A DNA stretch of 64,000 nt. Source: Piliocolobus tephrosceles (lineage: Eukaryota > Chordata > Mammalia > Primates > Cercopithecidae). The notes below the pieces were generated by a model, which was given only the letters and a program-made list of their open reading frames with translations, had not been told where the DNA came from and did not search any database. The DNA lies in contig NC_045436.1 of assembly GCF_002776525.5 (NCBI RefSeq), positions 9,679,294 through 9,743,293 of the forward strand, in the 5' to 3' direction. A program made the position numbers and the translations under genes. Below, one piece after another: positions 12,994 through 24,632 of the stretch (its first letter is position 1; each line of letters opens with the position of its first letter).

Positions 12994-13281
12994 GGCTGGG
13001 CGCGGTGGCTCAAGCCTGTAATCCCAGCACTTTGGGAGGCCGAGACGGGCGGGTCATGAGGTCAGGAGATCGAGACCATCCTGGCTAACACGGTGAAACC
13101 CCGTCTCTACTAAAAAATACAAAAAAAAAAAAACTAGCCGGGCGAGGTGGCGGGCGCCTGTAGTCCCAGCTACTCCGGAGGCTGAGGCAGGAGAATGGCG
13201 TAAACCCGGGAGATGGAGCTTGCAGTGAGCTGAGATCCGGCCACTGCACTCCAGCCTGGGCAACAGAGCAAGACTCCGTCT

Positions 13282-13310
<29 letters not shown>
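12994..13310 (+). mobile_element. AluY of Old World monkey type, sense
   Basis: Full-length sense Alu with the monkey signature (CTAGCCGGGCGAGGTGG, GGCGTAAACCCGG, GAGATCCGGCCACTGC), a long pure poly-A tail of about 30 bases, and flanking AAAGTGAAAGT duplications. The intact tail and low divergence indicate recent insertion, possibly still polymorphic among related monkeys. Confidence 0.96.
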
Positions 13311-13314
<4 letters not shown>

Positions 13315-13319
13315 GAAAG

Positions 13320-15944
13320 TTTAAAAATTACCCATATTTTCCTGATGTTAAATATGACAGATTTTGACATGTATTTAGAGTTTCAAATTTTCAAAAATGT
13401 TAAAACTTAACTTTTAATTAAATTTATGTAGTTTTTGGCAGTTTTCTTAGTTTACTAAAGTTTCAAGAATTCTGGATACCCTCCAGTAAACTAAGCAGAA
13501 AAAAATTAAAATGTTGTTACCTGCTTTGTTTCAAACTGTGATATAAACAAAATACTTTATGTGATAAACTATTAAATATTTATTATTTTAACTATAAGTA
13601 ATAAATACATCATCTCATAAAAATACATATGCTCCTCACTCTTCATAGGAATAGGCAACACGTTCTATTTTTTAAGTAATTTATTCTCTATTAATCAGAT
13701 AGAAATAAAGATAACCTTATAACCACTTTGTCCTAAAAATAAATAGCGCTTGATCTATACTTTGAAATATTCTTAATCAGCTTCAGGCAATAAATAACTC
13801 AGGAAACTAGCACTATAATTTTATTTATCTCCATGTTTATTATGCAGTCAGAGTGTTTTCATCACAAAGGTCTAATATACTTTCATCTTCACAGAAAAAT
13901 ATAAATGTCCTTTGAAATCAAACAGACCTTCCAAAGACATCAGTCAGTCCATTGTGAAAATATTACAGCTTTGTCACTTTCACCCAAGAGATTTCTGTCA
14001 GTCGCCAATCTGGTGTCACTATAGAATTACAGCTACAGTACACTATCAATGCCTGCTGTGTCCTTTGGGAAACGAAGCTTTTTTAGTTGAACTTTATGAT
14101 TTAGTCCCAAAGGCAGAAGAGCAAAGCTTTGAAAAGCATACAGAACAAAGTCTTATAATATTCTAAATAGACAAGATAGAATCTATTTGCGATTTTTTGG
14201 TGTATTATAGATTAAATTGAATATTAAACACATTTGTTTAGCCCATAATTAGTATTAGCTATCTGTTTTGCTTGCTGCAATACAATATACTGTTTCAGAA
14301 TTTTCAAAAGTATGTTTCCATTTTTAATGTGCTTTTTGCTTTATTGCACAATTATCAATATCATGATGATTCCCTTTATAAAGATATTACAGGTAAAAGG
14401 AATAAACCTTTCCTCCTTTCTATTCTTAAAAGCATAGTCCCAAAGATCACCTCTTAAGGGTGTTTTATTTCAAATTTTTTTGATAAAATATTAATGAAAA
14501 AATAAATATAATTTCCATTTTAAATGTCCTTTTTCTATCACTTTACTACCATAATTTCAATGATAAGTATAACCTAAGTTTAGAAAGAGTTACTTGGGTG
14601 AGAGTAATGTACATTTTTTTTTCAAACAGAAGGTGTTATAAGTGCATTCTACTACTTACAGGAAACATATTTTTGAATGGAGCAGAAAAACTTTTTTTCT
14701 TCTAGATAGAGTCAGATATTTTATATCTTGAATCCTGAATCATATTTTTTTCTTTTCTATTATATTTCCCCCCAGACTTAGTCTTTTCTAGTTCAGTCAC
14801 TTAGAAAACCGTATTGACTCAAGACCTCCAAATGAAGGGGTTTCTCATTAATGACTACATATTACTTGCAAGGTTAAGGGAAATAGGATTGTTTTCTACT
14901 AGTCAATTAAACAAATCCAAAGAAAGACCCCAATCAGCACAGGACTCTTTTGTTTGTATAGAAGAGAGATACTCCCTGATCCTTTTCTACTAGTATTAAA
15001 TCTCCGATAACATGCAAAAATGATATTTAAAGTAAAAGATTTAGAATTAACATGAATTAGAGCATTGAGGAAAACATTATATGATTATTTGGAGATGAAC
15101 ACAAATTAAGCTCATGCATACACAAACTATTTTCCTTTTAATTTATAAAAGAGTGACAGTTCTGTTCTATCTGAAATTGTACATTTTATATACATTTATA
15201 CTATAGCCACTTTACTTCTATGTGAATAAATGCAAGAATTAAAGAATCTAATAAGCAAACTGCCTCATAAAACTGAACACTTGTTTTTCTTGCTTCATTT
15301 GAATATTTAATAAAGTTAAGGATAGGGATTTTTATTGATTATTTTCCTATTTTATATTTAACCATGACCAGCCACTATAAGGTTTTTGGATTTAGAAGTT
15401 AAAAATGCCCTTAATGATTAAAGCTCTGCTAATTTAGCAAAAATACAGAGAGTGTAATGAAAATCTTCAAAGGTATAATAGGATGCTGCATTTTCAGAAA
15501 ATGCCATTTTGCCAGAGCATTTAAAATATCAGGAGGTGGGCAATTTTTCAGCACTTTAAGAATTATACTTTCAGTTGATTGAGATATCTGGGACTTCCTT
15601 TGAGTCACTTTTCTCTGTCTGTAGATCTACATATTGATTTGCAACAAACATTGTATGTATGGCTATGTGTGTGTACATATGTGTGTCTGTTACTTTACCA
15701 CACAAATAGAACTTCTTGTAAGAACTGGTGATCACCTGTGATATGATTTTTATAGTGGCTCAAAGCCGTGCCTCCACAAAATATATTTCCAAAGCAGCAG
15801 GTAAAACTCCTACCATTACAGAAATAAGTTATTTTGGATTAAATCAATTTTAGAGTAACTTTAAATCATGCACGCTTTAATACATTCTAGTGGCACATTA
15901 GCAGAGATCAAGATCAAAATACAAGATTATCTACACTGCACTCC
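13320..15944. other. unique AT-rich sequence
   Basis: About 2.6 kb without recognised repeats or genes. Open frames at 13912-14166 (84 codons) and 14272-14457 (61 codons) have no recognisable domains, flanking splice signals I would trust, or codon bias; I treat them as chance. A short TG-rich stretch lies at 15653-15690. Confidence 0.45.
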
Positions 15945-16235
15945 CCAATCTGGCAGTCACCAGCCACATGTGGCTATTCAGTACTTGGAATTTGGCCAGT
16001 TCTGGAAATGGAAAACACACTAAATTTTGAAGACATAAGATGAAAAAATGGTCTGTAAACGATCCCATTTATTAATATATTAAAGTTATTATATTTTAGA
16101 TGTATTGATTGGATGATTAAATTGATTTCAACTTTTTCTTGTTACTTTTTTAACGTGGTTACCAGAAAATAGAAAATTACATATGTGGCTCACATTATGT
16201 TCTCATCAGGAAAATATGTCTATACATCTGAAAAA
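15945..16235. mobile_element. MER1-type hAT-Charlie nonautonomous transposon
   Basis: The left part has 'ccagccacatgtggctattcagtacttggaa' and the right part 'acatatgtggctcacattatgttct', with an AT-rich middle. This matches the MER1 class of hAT-Charlie elements, whose ends carry GCCACATGTGGCTA motifs. Terminal repeats are degraded. Confidence 0.65.
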
Positions 16236-16489
16236 CTGATACAGCTTAGAGGAAAAGGCCAGAATAATCACTTCAGAATATGCCTAAGGAACAATAAACA
16301 AACAAAAAGAAAAACGACAACTTTAGGGCTTAGAAGGCACTGGCTGCAGCTCATTCTATAAATATCTGGAGGTTTTTATTTTGTTTTAGTTATTTTAATA
16401 ATATACTAACTGAATGGATAAGTAGGAAACAGCATGAGACCGAGGAACAGGGACCTAGTCTCATCTCTGGATGCATGGTACGGAGCCCG

Positions 16490-17010
16490 TGGAAACTTTC
16501 AGAATATCCCTACCTGAGGCCAGGCGCGGTGGCTCATGCTGGTAATCCCAGCACTTTGGGAGGCTGAGGCGGGCAGATCACCTGAGATTGGGAGTTTGAG
16601 ACCAGCCTGGTCAACATGGAGAAACCTCGTCTCTAAAAATACAAAAGTAGCCAGGTGTGGTGGTGCACGCCTGTAATCCCAGCTACTCGGGAGGCTGAGG
16701 CAGGACAATCACTTGAACTCGGGAGGCGGAGGTTGCAGTGAGCTGAGATCAGGCCATTGCACTCCAGCCTGGCCAACGAGAGCCAAACTCTGTCTTAAAA
16801 AAAAAAAAAAAAAAAAAAAAATACATATATATATATATATCTCCCTACCTGAGTCCTATGCCCACAGATTCTGATTTAAATGGTCCAGGCTGGGACACTG
16901 AAGCTTTTTAAAATATCTCCCTGGGTGTATAAAAGAGGTTCGAGCCAGAGTTTTACCCAGGCATCAGAACAAGAGTGGCTTCATCTCATGAGCCAATTCT
17001 CTGACTCCCC
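16490..17010. mobile_element. MER5-type hAT-Charlie element split by an Alu
   Basis: The right part shows 'cccacagattctgatttaaatggtccaggctgggacac' and 'ttaaaatatctccctgggtg', typical of MER5A elements ('ccagattctgatttaat ... gggcctgggcatc ... gctccccaggtgattc'). The target-site sequence around the Alu at 16518-16822 falls inside it, so the Alu inserted into this older element. Confidence 0.6.
16518..16822 (+). mobile_element. AluS, sense, followed by a TA tract
   Basis: Full-length sense Alu (GGCCAGGCGCGGTGGCTCATGC start, poly-A tail) running into a TA dinucleotide tract at 16822-16841. CCCTACCTGAG is present on both sides (16508-16518 and about 16843-16853) and is the target-site duplication. 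S-class by overall sequence. Confidence 0.93.
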
Positions 17011-17831
17011 GAGCGCTGTTATTGAGGATTTGGAAGATGCATTTGAATTTGGAAGAATCTAGTTCTGTGGTGGATCAGCAATATCTTCTATGGGGTAATG
17101 GAGTGGGAAATGGTGTTCACTGTTTCAGGAATGTATCATCCGGGTCCACATATTCACTTATGTGATTTCTAACTATTTTTAACCGCATTAATGCCAGGTC
17201 TAAACTGAAAGTAATTTATAATTGATCACCACCCCTGATACCACCGAGGCCCCTTAAAAGCCATTCCTGGATTCCTTTCCTCTCAATCTGCGTAAGTGAC
17301 AACTTTTCATCATTCCAGGTGCTGCTTAAAATCATCTCCTTAGTAAGTGCTTGCCTAATGCGCACACGTGTAGCAGTCATAGAGTCACCTGACTACTTAG
17401 CCCTAATTCAAGACATTGCAGAGCTTGATGCTAGAGATATTATCCTTCCTTATCTACTTAATTTGTATAAAGGGTCTCCACAACCAGAGGTAAGACTCAT
17501 GAGAAAATGTAAGTCTTTGGTTCATGGCTACATACCTCAAAAAGTATCGGCACAGTGGAAACACTGAATAAACATGTGCTTAACAATAAATAGTACTTTT
17601 TAAGGTAGTATTGACTTTGAAGATGAATGTTTTCTTTGGAAGGATGGTAACGGTTTTTGTTGTTGTTGTTGTTTTAATCTTCTCTTACATAATACAGTTT
17701 GTGATTTGAATTGTTCCTAAATGCATTATACTTCCCAGCAAAGGAAAATCTTTATAAAAGTTTTCCTGATGTCAAACTCTAAGTTATTGAGATCCTATGG
17801 ATGCTGTAATGATTTCAGGTGCTGACTTTTA
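17011..17831. other. unique sequence with an unexplained 82-codon open frame
   Basis: No repeat family recognised. The plus-strand frame at 17319-17567 encodes an 82-residue leucine- and isoleucine-rich sequence. It begins just after a CATTCCAG acceptor-like sequence (17312-17319) and contains CAGAGGTAAGA, a donor-like site near 17486. I cannot match the peptide to a known family. It could be a chance open frame or a decayed exon. A short TTG triplet run is at 17658-17673. Confidence 0.3.
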
Positions 17832-18116
17832 CTTTTTTTTCTTTCTTTTGAGACCAGGTCTCACTTGGTTGCCCAGACTGGAGTGCAGTGGCGTGATCAC
17901 AGCTCACTGCAGCCTCACTCTTCCAGGACGAAGTGATTCTCCTGTCTCAGCCTTCCAAGTAGCAGGGACTCCAGGTGCATGTTACCACACCTGGCTATTT
18001 TTTCTTTTTATCTCACTATGTTCCCCGGCTAGTTTCAAACTCCTGAGTTCCAGTGATCCTCTGGCCTGGAACTCCCACAGTGCTGATATTACAGGTGTGA
18101 GACACCATGCCTGGTG
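17832..18116 (-). mobile_element. old Alu (J class), antisense
   Basis: Diverged antisense Alu: TTTGAGACCAGGTCTCACTTGG, then both arms to 'gagacaccatgcctggtg'. The second arm is shorter and strongly mutated. Imperfect flanks (GCTGACTTTTACTT and GCCTGATTTTACTT) look like an old target-site duplication. The 117-codon frame across it is Alu translation. Confidence 0.88.
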
Positions 18117-20879
18117 CCTGATTTTACTTCTGAAATCACAGACCTTCTAATATTTCTTCTAAAAGGTTTGACTTTGAGCTACTTCACTCATGATTAAAAA
18201 TTTTATCAGAGAGTGGGCTAAGGCTATAGAGATTAAATCCAAATGAGACATTTTTGCATCTTCTTAAAAATACAAACAAAATGTAATGAGAAAGAATGCT
18301 GAAACTGTATAAAATCAGAAATTATATGTTACCTGAATCCTCATTACCATAATCATTCTGTCGTTATTTCAATTATAAATTAATAAACTCCTACTCATTC
18401 TTTCTAAATCCTGGAAGTCCTCTGAGCATAAACAAAATCTTAAGTCACATATCAAATACAACTTTGGTTGAGGAATGAGGAGAAAAATGTATTATACTAT
18501 GACTTTGAGTTAAAACAGTCCATTTTCAAATGTCTTATCTTTAACACATATCTAATTTGGTTAAAATATATAAAATATCTAGTTACAGAACTTTTAGAAA
18601 GACAAACTGTATCGTGTTAATGAAATACTGTATAGCTGTGAAGGATTCTTCCGAAGATTTGACTTTCCTTTATCTTCTTTGGAACTACTGTTTAATATAT
18701 TTAAAAGAGATGTGGTAAATATTAGGAGATATTTGAGGAGAGGTGAAGCAAACTCTCACCAATGAATGGTTTGAGATTTTATTAGACTGGATCATCACTG
18801 GAAGAAAGCAATTGCTGTGACAAAATGCTTTTGAAAGATGCAAAAATATTAGGAGATATCAGGAAAAATATTTACAGAGTGAAGTATTAAATGTGATTGT
18901 ACATGCATAAAGTACATTTATACGTTTTCTAAAGCAGTACATCTAAAAATGTATTCCGTAAGTTCAGTTAATTCAAAGGCTATTTGGTTATACTATATGG
19001 ACTTCTAAATGCCTTTTTACATTGATGTAGGCTTCTATGTTAGCTGGATCCTTAGTTTCATCCCATAATTGCATGCTGTATTTTTTAAATTAACTCTTTA
19101 ATATAGGCCAAACAGCTTAAAATAACACTGTCAGCTCTTTATTACATGATCTCTCAGCTGCATTTTATGCCATCAGGGTGTTTCACTTTCCAATAGGAAG
19201 AGATTTAAAGCTATAAAAATTTTATTACTGTTGACAAATAATTCTTACCAGAGATAAACTATAGTTAGATTGTCTCCCTAACGTAGTCTGCCTTTATGCC
19301 ATAATCTGCCTATATGTGCAAAGGGGAAAGGGTAGAAGTACAAGGTGAATAAAATCGTCCAAAGGAATCTCAATCTGAGAACATTAATTTAGTATTTAAA
19401 AACATTGCCATATGTCATATCTTCTACTCCCAGCAACCCCATAGATAATTAAACAATAAATAAATGTGTTCCAGTTCTTGAACGAGGTAGAGTCCTCCCA
19501 TCGAAACAAGGAATGAAACAGTCAATACTGAGCTGTCAATTACATATTTTTTCCAAGTAACATATTTTTAAAAGGAAAATTATAGAATTCGAATGAATAT
19601 AATACATTTGTTTAAAAATATAAACCCAATAACATATAATCATCCCTGTTCTTTAAGTGAATCAATAAAACTTCCCAACTTTAAGGTCACCTGCCTTATA
19701 TGCCTTGAGGCTTATCTGGTTTCAGAAGAGTAATAAGTAAGTGATTCACTGCCTGGTTGGATTTTAACCAGAGAGAGGAAATTATCAAAGAGAATGCCCC
19801 ACAATGAAGCACTTTAATGTGATAATTGAACTACTAGATAAGATAGATGAAGTGATTATTGACTATGAGAAGCTTTCCATTCTGTAGAAAACAACTTTGG
19901 ATAAGAAGCCTCCAGAGTTATAGAGAGGTTATGTTTTGGTTCTTTAATGGTGAGAAAAAAGGACACTAGGAGCCTACTATAGTACATGGAGCCTAAGTGA
20001 ACAAATCAAACTGCTCCGTTTCTCCCCCCCCCAAATTTAAAATGCTTATCATTAAAAATTAATTAAAGGTGAAAAAGATACTATAAACATATGTGTTTAT
20101 GTGCAATTCTGTCACATAGAATTATGAAAGGACAATCACTTTTTTTATATAAACTACTCAGAAGTATCAAAAACTTCAAGTTAAAAAGGGTTTCCTCCAA
20201 AATGCCTAAATGCATTCTACATCATCTATGGAAACAACAACCTATTTTTTCACACCATAAAAATATTAGTGACAATGTTGTAATATACTTTAAAGTTATC
20301 ATAGAAACAATGGAAAGTACAGTATTTCTAAAAATAAGATAAAACTGATGAGTTCACAATTTCTCACAGAAAAACTTAGCTTGAATAAAATTATACTATC
20401 AGTTTAAGAGCAAACAAAATTGGCAGTTTCTCTGTTACATTTTCACTCTGAGCACCCCAAAAAGTGCTTTCTTTGCAACAGAATTCCCATTCTGTGAACT
20501 GAACTCTTATTCCCTATTTCTTATTGCCAAAGGATTTTGGATTTCTCTCTACCCTACTCAATCTCTCTAACAGGGGAAACTAAGAACAACACCTCTGACC
20601 TTCTGAGCTGTATAATTTAGATTCTCATTTAGCCAAGAAGGCATGATGGACTAAATGGTCTCTGAAATTTTACCAATAGAGTCAAGAGAATTTGATTAAG
20701 CACTGTCCTTTGATTTACCTCTCACCAGCTGCCGGGATTATTTAAACCAATGTCCTTGGTGCTCTAATTTCCGTCTTTTCAACCAGAATCAGCTTATTTG
20801 CTTCTTTGAATTAATTAACCCTCTTGCTCCAAAGACTCATCTATTATGGTATAGAAAGAGTTTGGGTTTAAAACATAAA
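18117..20879. other. unique AT-rich sequence
   Basis: No recognised repeat family or gene over about 2.8 kb. A 16-base word AAATATTAGGAGATAT occurs at 18718-18733 and again at 18844-18859. The 83-codon frame at 20091-20342 is AT-rich and lysine/histidine-rich with no motif. Confidence 0.4.
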
Positions 20880-21010
20880 CAGATCGTAATTTAAATTGTG
20901 TCTTGGGTACGTACTAGTTGTCCCCTTTGATCATAACTATATATTCTGTGCCTTAATTTTTGCCATCTCAAATTATCATAATAATACAGAGTATAGTGAG
21001 AAGACAAAAT
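20880..21010 (+). mobile_element. possible MIR SINE, sense
   Basis: Weak match to the MIR core: 'aaattgtgtcttgggtacgtactagttgtc', 'tgtgccttaatttttgccatctcaaattatcataataata'. Diverged; boundaries uncertain. Confidence 0.4.
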
Positions 21011-21879
21011 AAATATGTGAGAGTTTCTGAGATTGACATATACTAGGGATACAAAATAAACATTTTCTAACTGAATGAACTCCACTTTATTCAAGGATAT
21101 TTACTTCTAACCAGAGCTTACAGAATGAATCTCAGTTTCTAACAGTGAAATGCTAAGCAACAAATACCGAAATGTGTACAAAATGTGTACAAAGTTTTTT
21201 GGCACAAGGTAAGTTTCTTCAAATCTTCCACATCACTTTACCTGCTCAGAATAGTCCCACTCTCCAGGACTATTAAAGTCAGTTTCACCTGGGGTTTCCA
21301 CATCTAACAATTTTTTTCAGTCATTAGGCATCTTCTTGATCATATATACCTCTTGAAAAGAACAGTCAAGGAGGGAAGTTAAAATTAATCGAGAATTATG
21401 ACCGTAATGGCAAAATAGCATTTAAAGAAAATGAGTTACATTCATTGGCTGAGGCCATAATGAGATTATTTTCCCAAAGCAGAGTCTTGAAGAAAAATGA
21501 ATAACTAATTTGGGGACAAAAAGTCTTAAGGAGAATATATATGTATCTCTAAAACCAAATATCCTAACTTTATTTGCTATAGATAGTGGTATATTTTTTC
21601 TGCAGAATCACTCCAGAAATCAATAGAAGTTCACAGCAAACACTCTCAGGGGAAGAAAAATCTTTACAATTACAATCTTAATATTTATCTTCCTCTTAAA
21701 AGAAATACAGTGCATTTGAGCATGGCTTAAATGAAATGCAGCAGGTTGCTTCAAAGCATGTTCACTGCATTATGCTTAATGTATCTTTGTTTGTTTGTTG
21801 AAAAGAAGGGTATCCATAGGTCCTCACCAGAAGTAAAGCACATAATTTGAATCCTACACTAAATTCTCTTCAACCTTAA
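21011..21879. other. unique sequence, no feature seen
   Basis: No gene or repeat family recognised. AATGTGTACAA appears twice in tandem near 21171-21192, a small local duplication. Confidence 0.4.
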
Positions 21880-21899
21880 ATTTAGATGGTGCTATATTG

Positions 21900-22160
21900 C
21901 AGTCCCTTATATCTGTAAATTATATCTGTAATTATATCAGTAATTAACTATACCTGTAAATAATTATATCTGTAAATAATATCTATAAATTATATTTATA
22001 TCTGCAAATAATTATATGAAATTACATCTGTAAATTTATATCTGTAAATAATTTTATGAAAGTTTCTGTAAATATATTTAAATATACAGATATATTAAAA
22101 TAAAGTATTTACAGATATATTAAAATTATATCTGTAAATAATTTTATGAAAGTTTCAAAC
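21900..22160. repeat. degenerate AT-rich minisatellite (unit like TATATCTGTAAATAAT)
   Basis: More than ten variants of a 14-18 base unit built on ATATCTGTAAATAATT. A block of about 30 bases at 22037-22066 recurs at 22127-22156, and between them the unit appears in inverted form (ACAGATATATTAAAA twice). So the array contains both direct and inverted copies. Length suggests a potentially polymorphic locus. Confidence 0.85.
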
Positions 22161-22296
22161 TGTAAAAATGTTTCATTTTGTTTGTAACATTTTCATTGGT
22201 CCATTCCACATTTACAAATGACATCTCACCTTTCTTTCTTTTTCACACCATATATGACGAAAAAGAGCATAACATCTACGGGCAATATGCTGCAGT

Positions 22297-22297
22297 A

Positions 22298-22324
<27 letters not shown>
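22297..22324. repeat. TA dinucleotide microsatellite
   Basis: About 13 uninterrupted TA units directly abutting the poly-T of the Alu that follows. Confidence 0.95.
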
Positions 22325-22333
<9 letters not shown>

Positions 22334-22566
22334 TTTGAGATAGTATCTCACTCTGTTGCCCAGGCTGAAGTGCAGTGGCCCTCAGCCTTCTGATGCATAG
22401 CTGGGATTACAGGTACCCACCACCATGCCCAGCTAATTTTGTATTTTTAGTAGAGATGGGGTTTCACCATGTTGGTCAGGCTGGTCTCGAACTCCTGACC
22501 TCGTGACCCTCCTGCCTCGGCCTCCCAAACTGCTGGGATTACAGGCGTGAGCCACCTCATCTGGCC
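22325..22566 (-). mobile_element. Alu with internal deletion, antisense
   Basis: Antisense Alu: poly-T, 'gagatagtatctcactctgttgccc', then 'cagtggccctcagccttctgatgcatagctgggattacagg'. About 50-60 bases of the arm next to the poly-T (the segment normally holding CTCACTGCAACCTCCGCC) are missing. The other arm is complete to 'ctcatctggcc'. Confidence 0.93.
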
Positions 22567-22744
22567 AGGAATTCTTTTATTTTTTAAAGTGGGTAATTAC
22601 AATTGAATTTGAATGCAAAAAACAAAGAAGGGGCTCACTAACATCTTGAGCACCTAAATGCTTATGACAGTGATCCTACATAATGTAAGAATGTGGCATC
22701 TGGGATATGAATGAATGTATATATTTTAGAAACTTCTCTAAATA

Positions 22745-22912
22745 ATATCTCTCCAAACTTGGTTCATAGACCACCTTCATCAGAATCATGAAGGCTGATT
22801 TCTTGCCCCCAAGTGCAACCCCCTAGATCAGAATCTCTAGGCATGGATCTCAGATGAATGCATTTTAAACAAGCTGCTTGGGTAAATCGCTTACTTCGAA
22901 ATGCCCGTTTAT
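22745..22912. mobile_element. MER5A-type hAT-Charlie element
   Basis: Diverged copy with 'catcagaatcatgaaggctgat', 'agatcagaatctctaggcatggatctcagatgaatgcatttta' and 'aagctgcttgggtaaat', the standard MER5A order. Confidence 0.7.
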
Positions 22913-23451
22913 AGACAAAGAGACAACAGACCTAATTAGTCCAGCAGTGGGTGGGAACCTCATGAAAACAAACTAGATGACACGTAAAACTCCTCACCTT
23001 AGGCCCGAGGCCCTGCAGGATGCAGTCTCTTTGCATCTCTCCAGCTTTCCCCAGCCCGTGCTCCCCATTTTCTGATGCACATGCTTGGATCACGCTTGCC
23101 AGCCTCCCCCAAGCCTAAATTCTGATTAACCTCAAGCCCAAAGGACACCCTCTACCACCTCCTTTCCTGACAATGGCCAGGCCTTGACCTCATACCCTCG
23201 TCCCCTGCTTCTCCCACCAATCCCCTCATCCCGGGTAACATGTGTGTTCGTATGACTTCTTTGTTAACAAACATCTTCACTTACATATAATTTACATATA
23301 ATAAACTGCAACTATTGAAAGTGATTCACAAGTTTAGATTTCTATCACCCTGGAAAGAAACCTCCTTTACATTAAGGTCACTTCACATCCTACTTTGCCC
23401 TCCCTAGCCCTATGTGGCCAGGAATCTCCTCTCCCCTGTGCTTGTTCTGGA
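22913..23451 (-). mobile_element. GC-richer segment; right part resembles an antisense L1M 3' UTR
   Basis: 22990-23230 is C-rich and unclassified. 23275-23420 contains 'aatttacatataataaactgcaactattgaaagtgattcacaagttt' and 'cctggaaagaaacctcctt', similar to antisense L1M 3' UTR sequence ('taacatacaataaattgcacatatttaaagtgtacaatttgataagttt ... aaagtttcctcgtgcc'). Confidence 0.45.
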
Positions 23452-23729
23452 TTTTTTTTTTTTTTTTTTTGGGGGGGGGACGGAGTCTTGCTCTGTCGCC
23501 CAGGCTGGAGTGCAGTGGCCGGATCTCAGCTCACTGCAAGCTCCGCCTCCCGGGTTTACCCCATTCTCCTGCCTCAGCCTCCCCAGTAGCTGGGACTACA
23601 GGTGCCCGCCACCTCGCCCGGCTAGTTTTTTGTACTTTTTAGTAGAGACGGGGTTTCACCGTATTAGCCAGGATGGTCTCGATCTCCTGACCTCGTGATC
23701 CACCCATCTCGGCCTCCCAAAGTGCTGGG
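23452..23729 (-). mobile_element. AluY of Old World monkey type, antisense, 5'-truncated
   Basis: Antisense AluY with GTGGCCGGATCTC and CGCCCGGCTAG, the monkey-type signature. It stops at 'aaagtgctggg', so about 30 bases of the element's 5' end are missing. A run of nine or ten G follows the poly-T (about 23471-23480), an expansion or tail error. CTGGAT occurs at both edges, a very short possible duplication. Two overlapping 76- and 94-codon open frames are Alu translations. Confidence 0.94.
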
Positions 23730-23744
23730 CTGGATGTTTATACG

Positions 23745-23910
23745 AATGCCAGCTGTACAGACGTCCATCACAGCACTCGCAGCTGTGTTGCAACTACCTA
23801 CTTACACATCTGCCTCTCTAACCAGACTTACAGAAACTCAGTTTCCAGGGTCTAGTATTGTGCCTGGCACTTGAGGAATAATCAATAAATACTGGATTAA
23901 TTAATACATA
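23745..23910 (+). mobile_element. L2 3' end remnant
   Basis: Ends in 'tattgtgcctggcacttgaggaataatcaataaatact', the conserved L2 3' terminal pattern, preceded by diverged L2-like sequence. Confidence 0.6.
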
Positions 23911-24499
23911 TATCTTTTTCCTCCTTTTCACAGGCAAGGAGGGGCAGAACTTGCATGTGAAAAGGAGGAAATGCAATAGAAAAGACTGCGTTTTACCTAA
24001 ACTGGGGGTGGGGAGTTAAGTTCAGACAGGACGAAAGGAACTTGATGAACCAAGAAGTCAAAATTAAATACTTTCCAAAGTCACACTGATCTGTTAAATT
24101 TGGCATTAGCAGTGTTTAATATGAGAGCAACTGTCCATGAGATTTCCCGTGACACATAACCACCGCTTCTACATCTCAGGGAAAACTATCCATTTTCTGC
24201 TCTTGTCCTTTAATCCTTTCCGAGCACCTCTTGCGGCCCCTGTGTACTCTTCCCTGGGGCAGGGTCAACGGATTGCCCAAAGTTTTCTTCTGCCAGGTAT
24301 GCTAGTTTTGAAAAGAAATACTCCTTTCCTCTGGAGCTATTTACATCACAGTGAAGTGATTCTGAACACATTAATCAATAGGCAGCATTGGTTAAAAGAT
24401 TAGGCAAGTATTGGTCATTTAATTAAAATACAATAGCATATACTCTTGAAGAATCCTCACAGTGAAGTAGGTAAAAATAAATCATTAAATCGCCCAAAA
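23911..24499. other. unique sequence, no gene seen
   Basis: AT-rich with a few GC patches. The 88-codon frame at 24137-24403 has no recognised motif. Confidence 0.4.
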
Positions 24500-24541
24500 T
24501 ACCACGGGGGTTGGGGGGAACCAGGGGCGGGCAAGGGGCGG
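24500..24541 (+). other. G-run cluster, G-quadruplex candidate
   Basis: Five runs of three or more G within about 40 bases (GGGGG, GGGGGG, GGGG, GGG, GGGG) in otherwise AT-rich DNA. This meets the usual four-run G-quadruplex pattern on the plus strand. Folding or function is not shown. Confidence 0.7.
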
Positions 24542-24599
24542 TTACTGTTCACATTTTTCTGAACATTCTTTATGGCAGCTCTCTCTGAGGACATATACA

Positions 24600-24632
24600 T
24601 GTATGTATGTGTGTGTGTGTGTGTGTGTATAC
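24600..24632. repeat. TGTA/TG microsatellite
   Basis: ATGTATGTATG followed by about ten GT units. Explains the histidine/threonine-repeat frame on the minus strand here. Confidence 0.93.

Noticed and set aside
13912..14457. Two adjacent open frames that might be exons of one gene
   Set aside because: No convincing splice pair, no domain, and AT-rich composition like the flanks.
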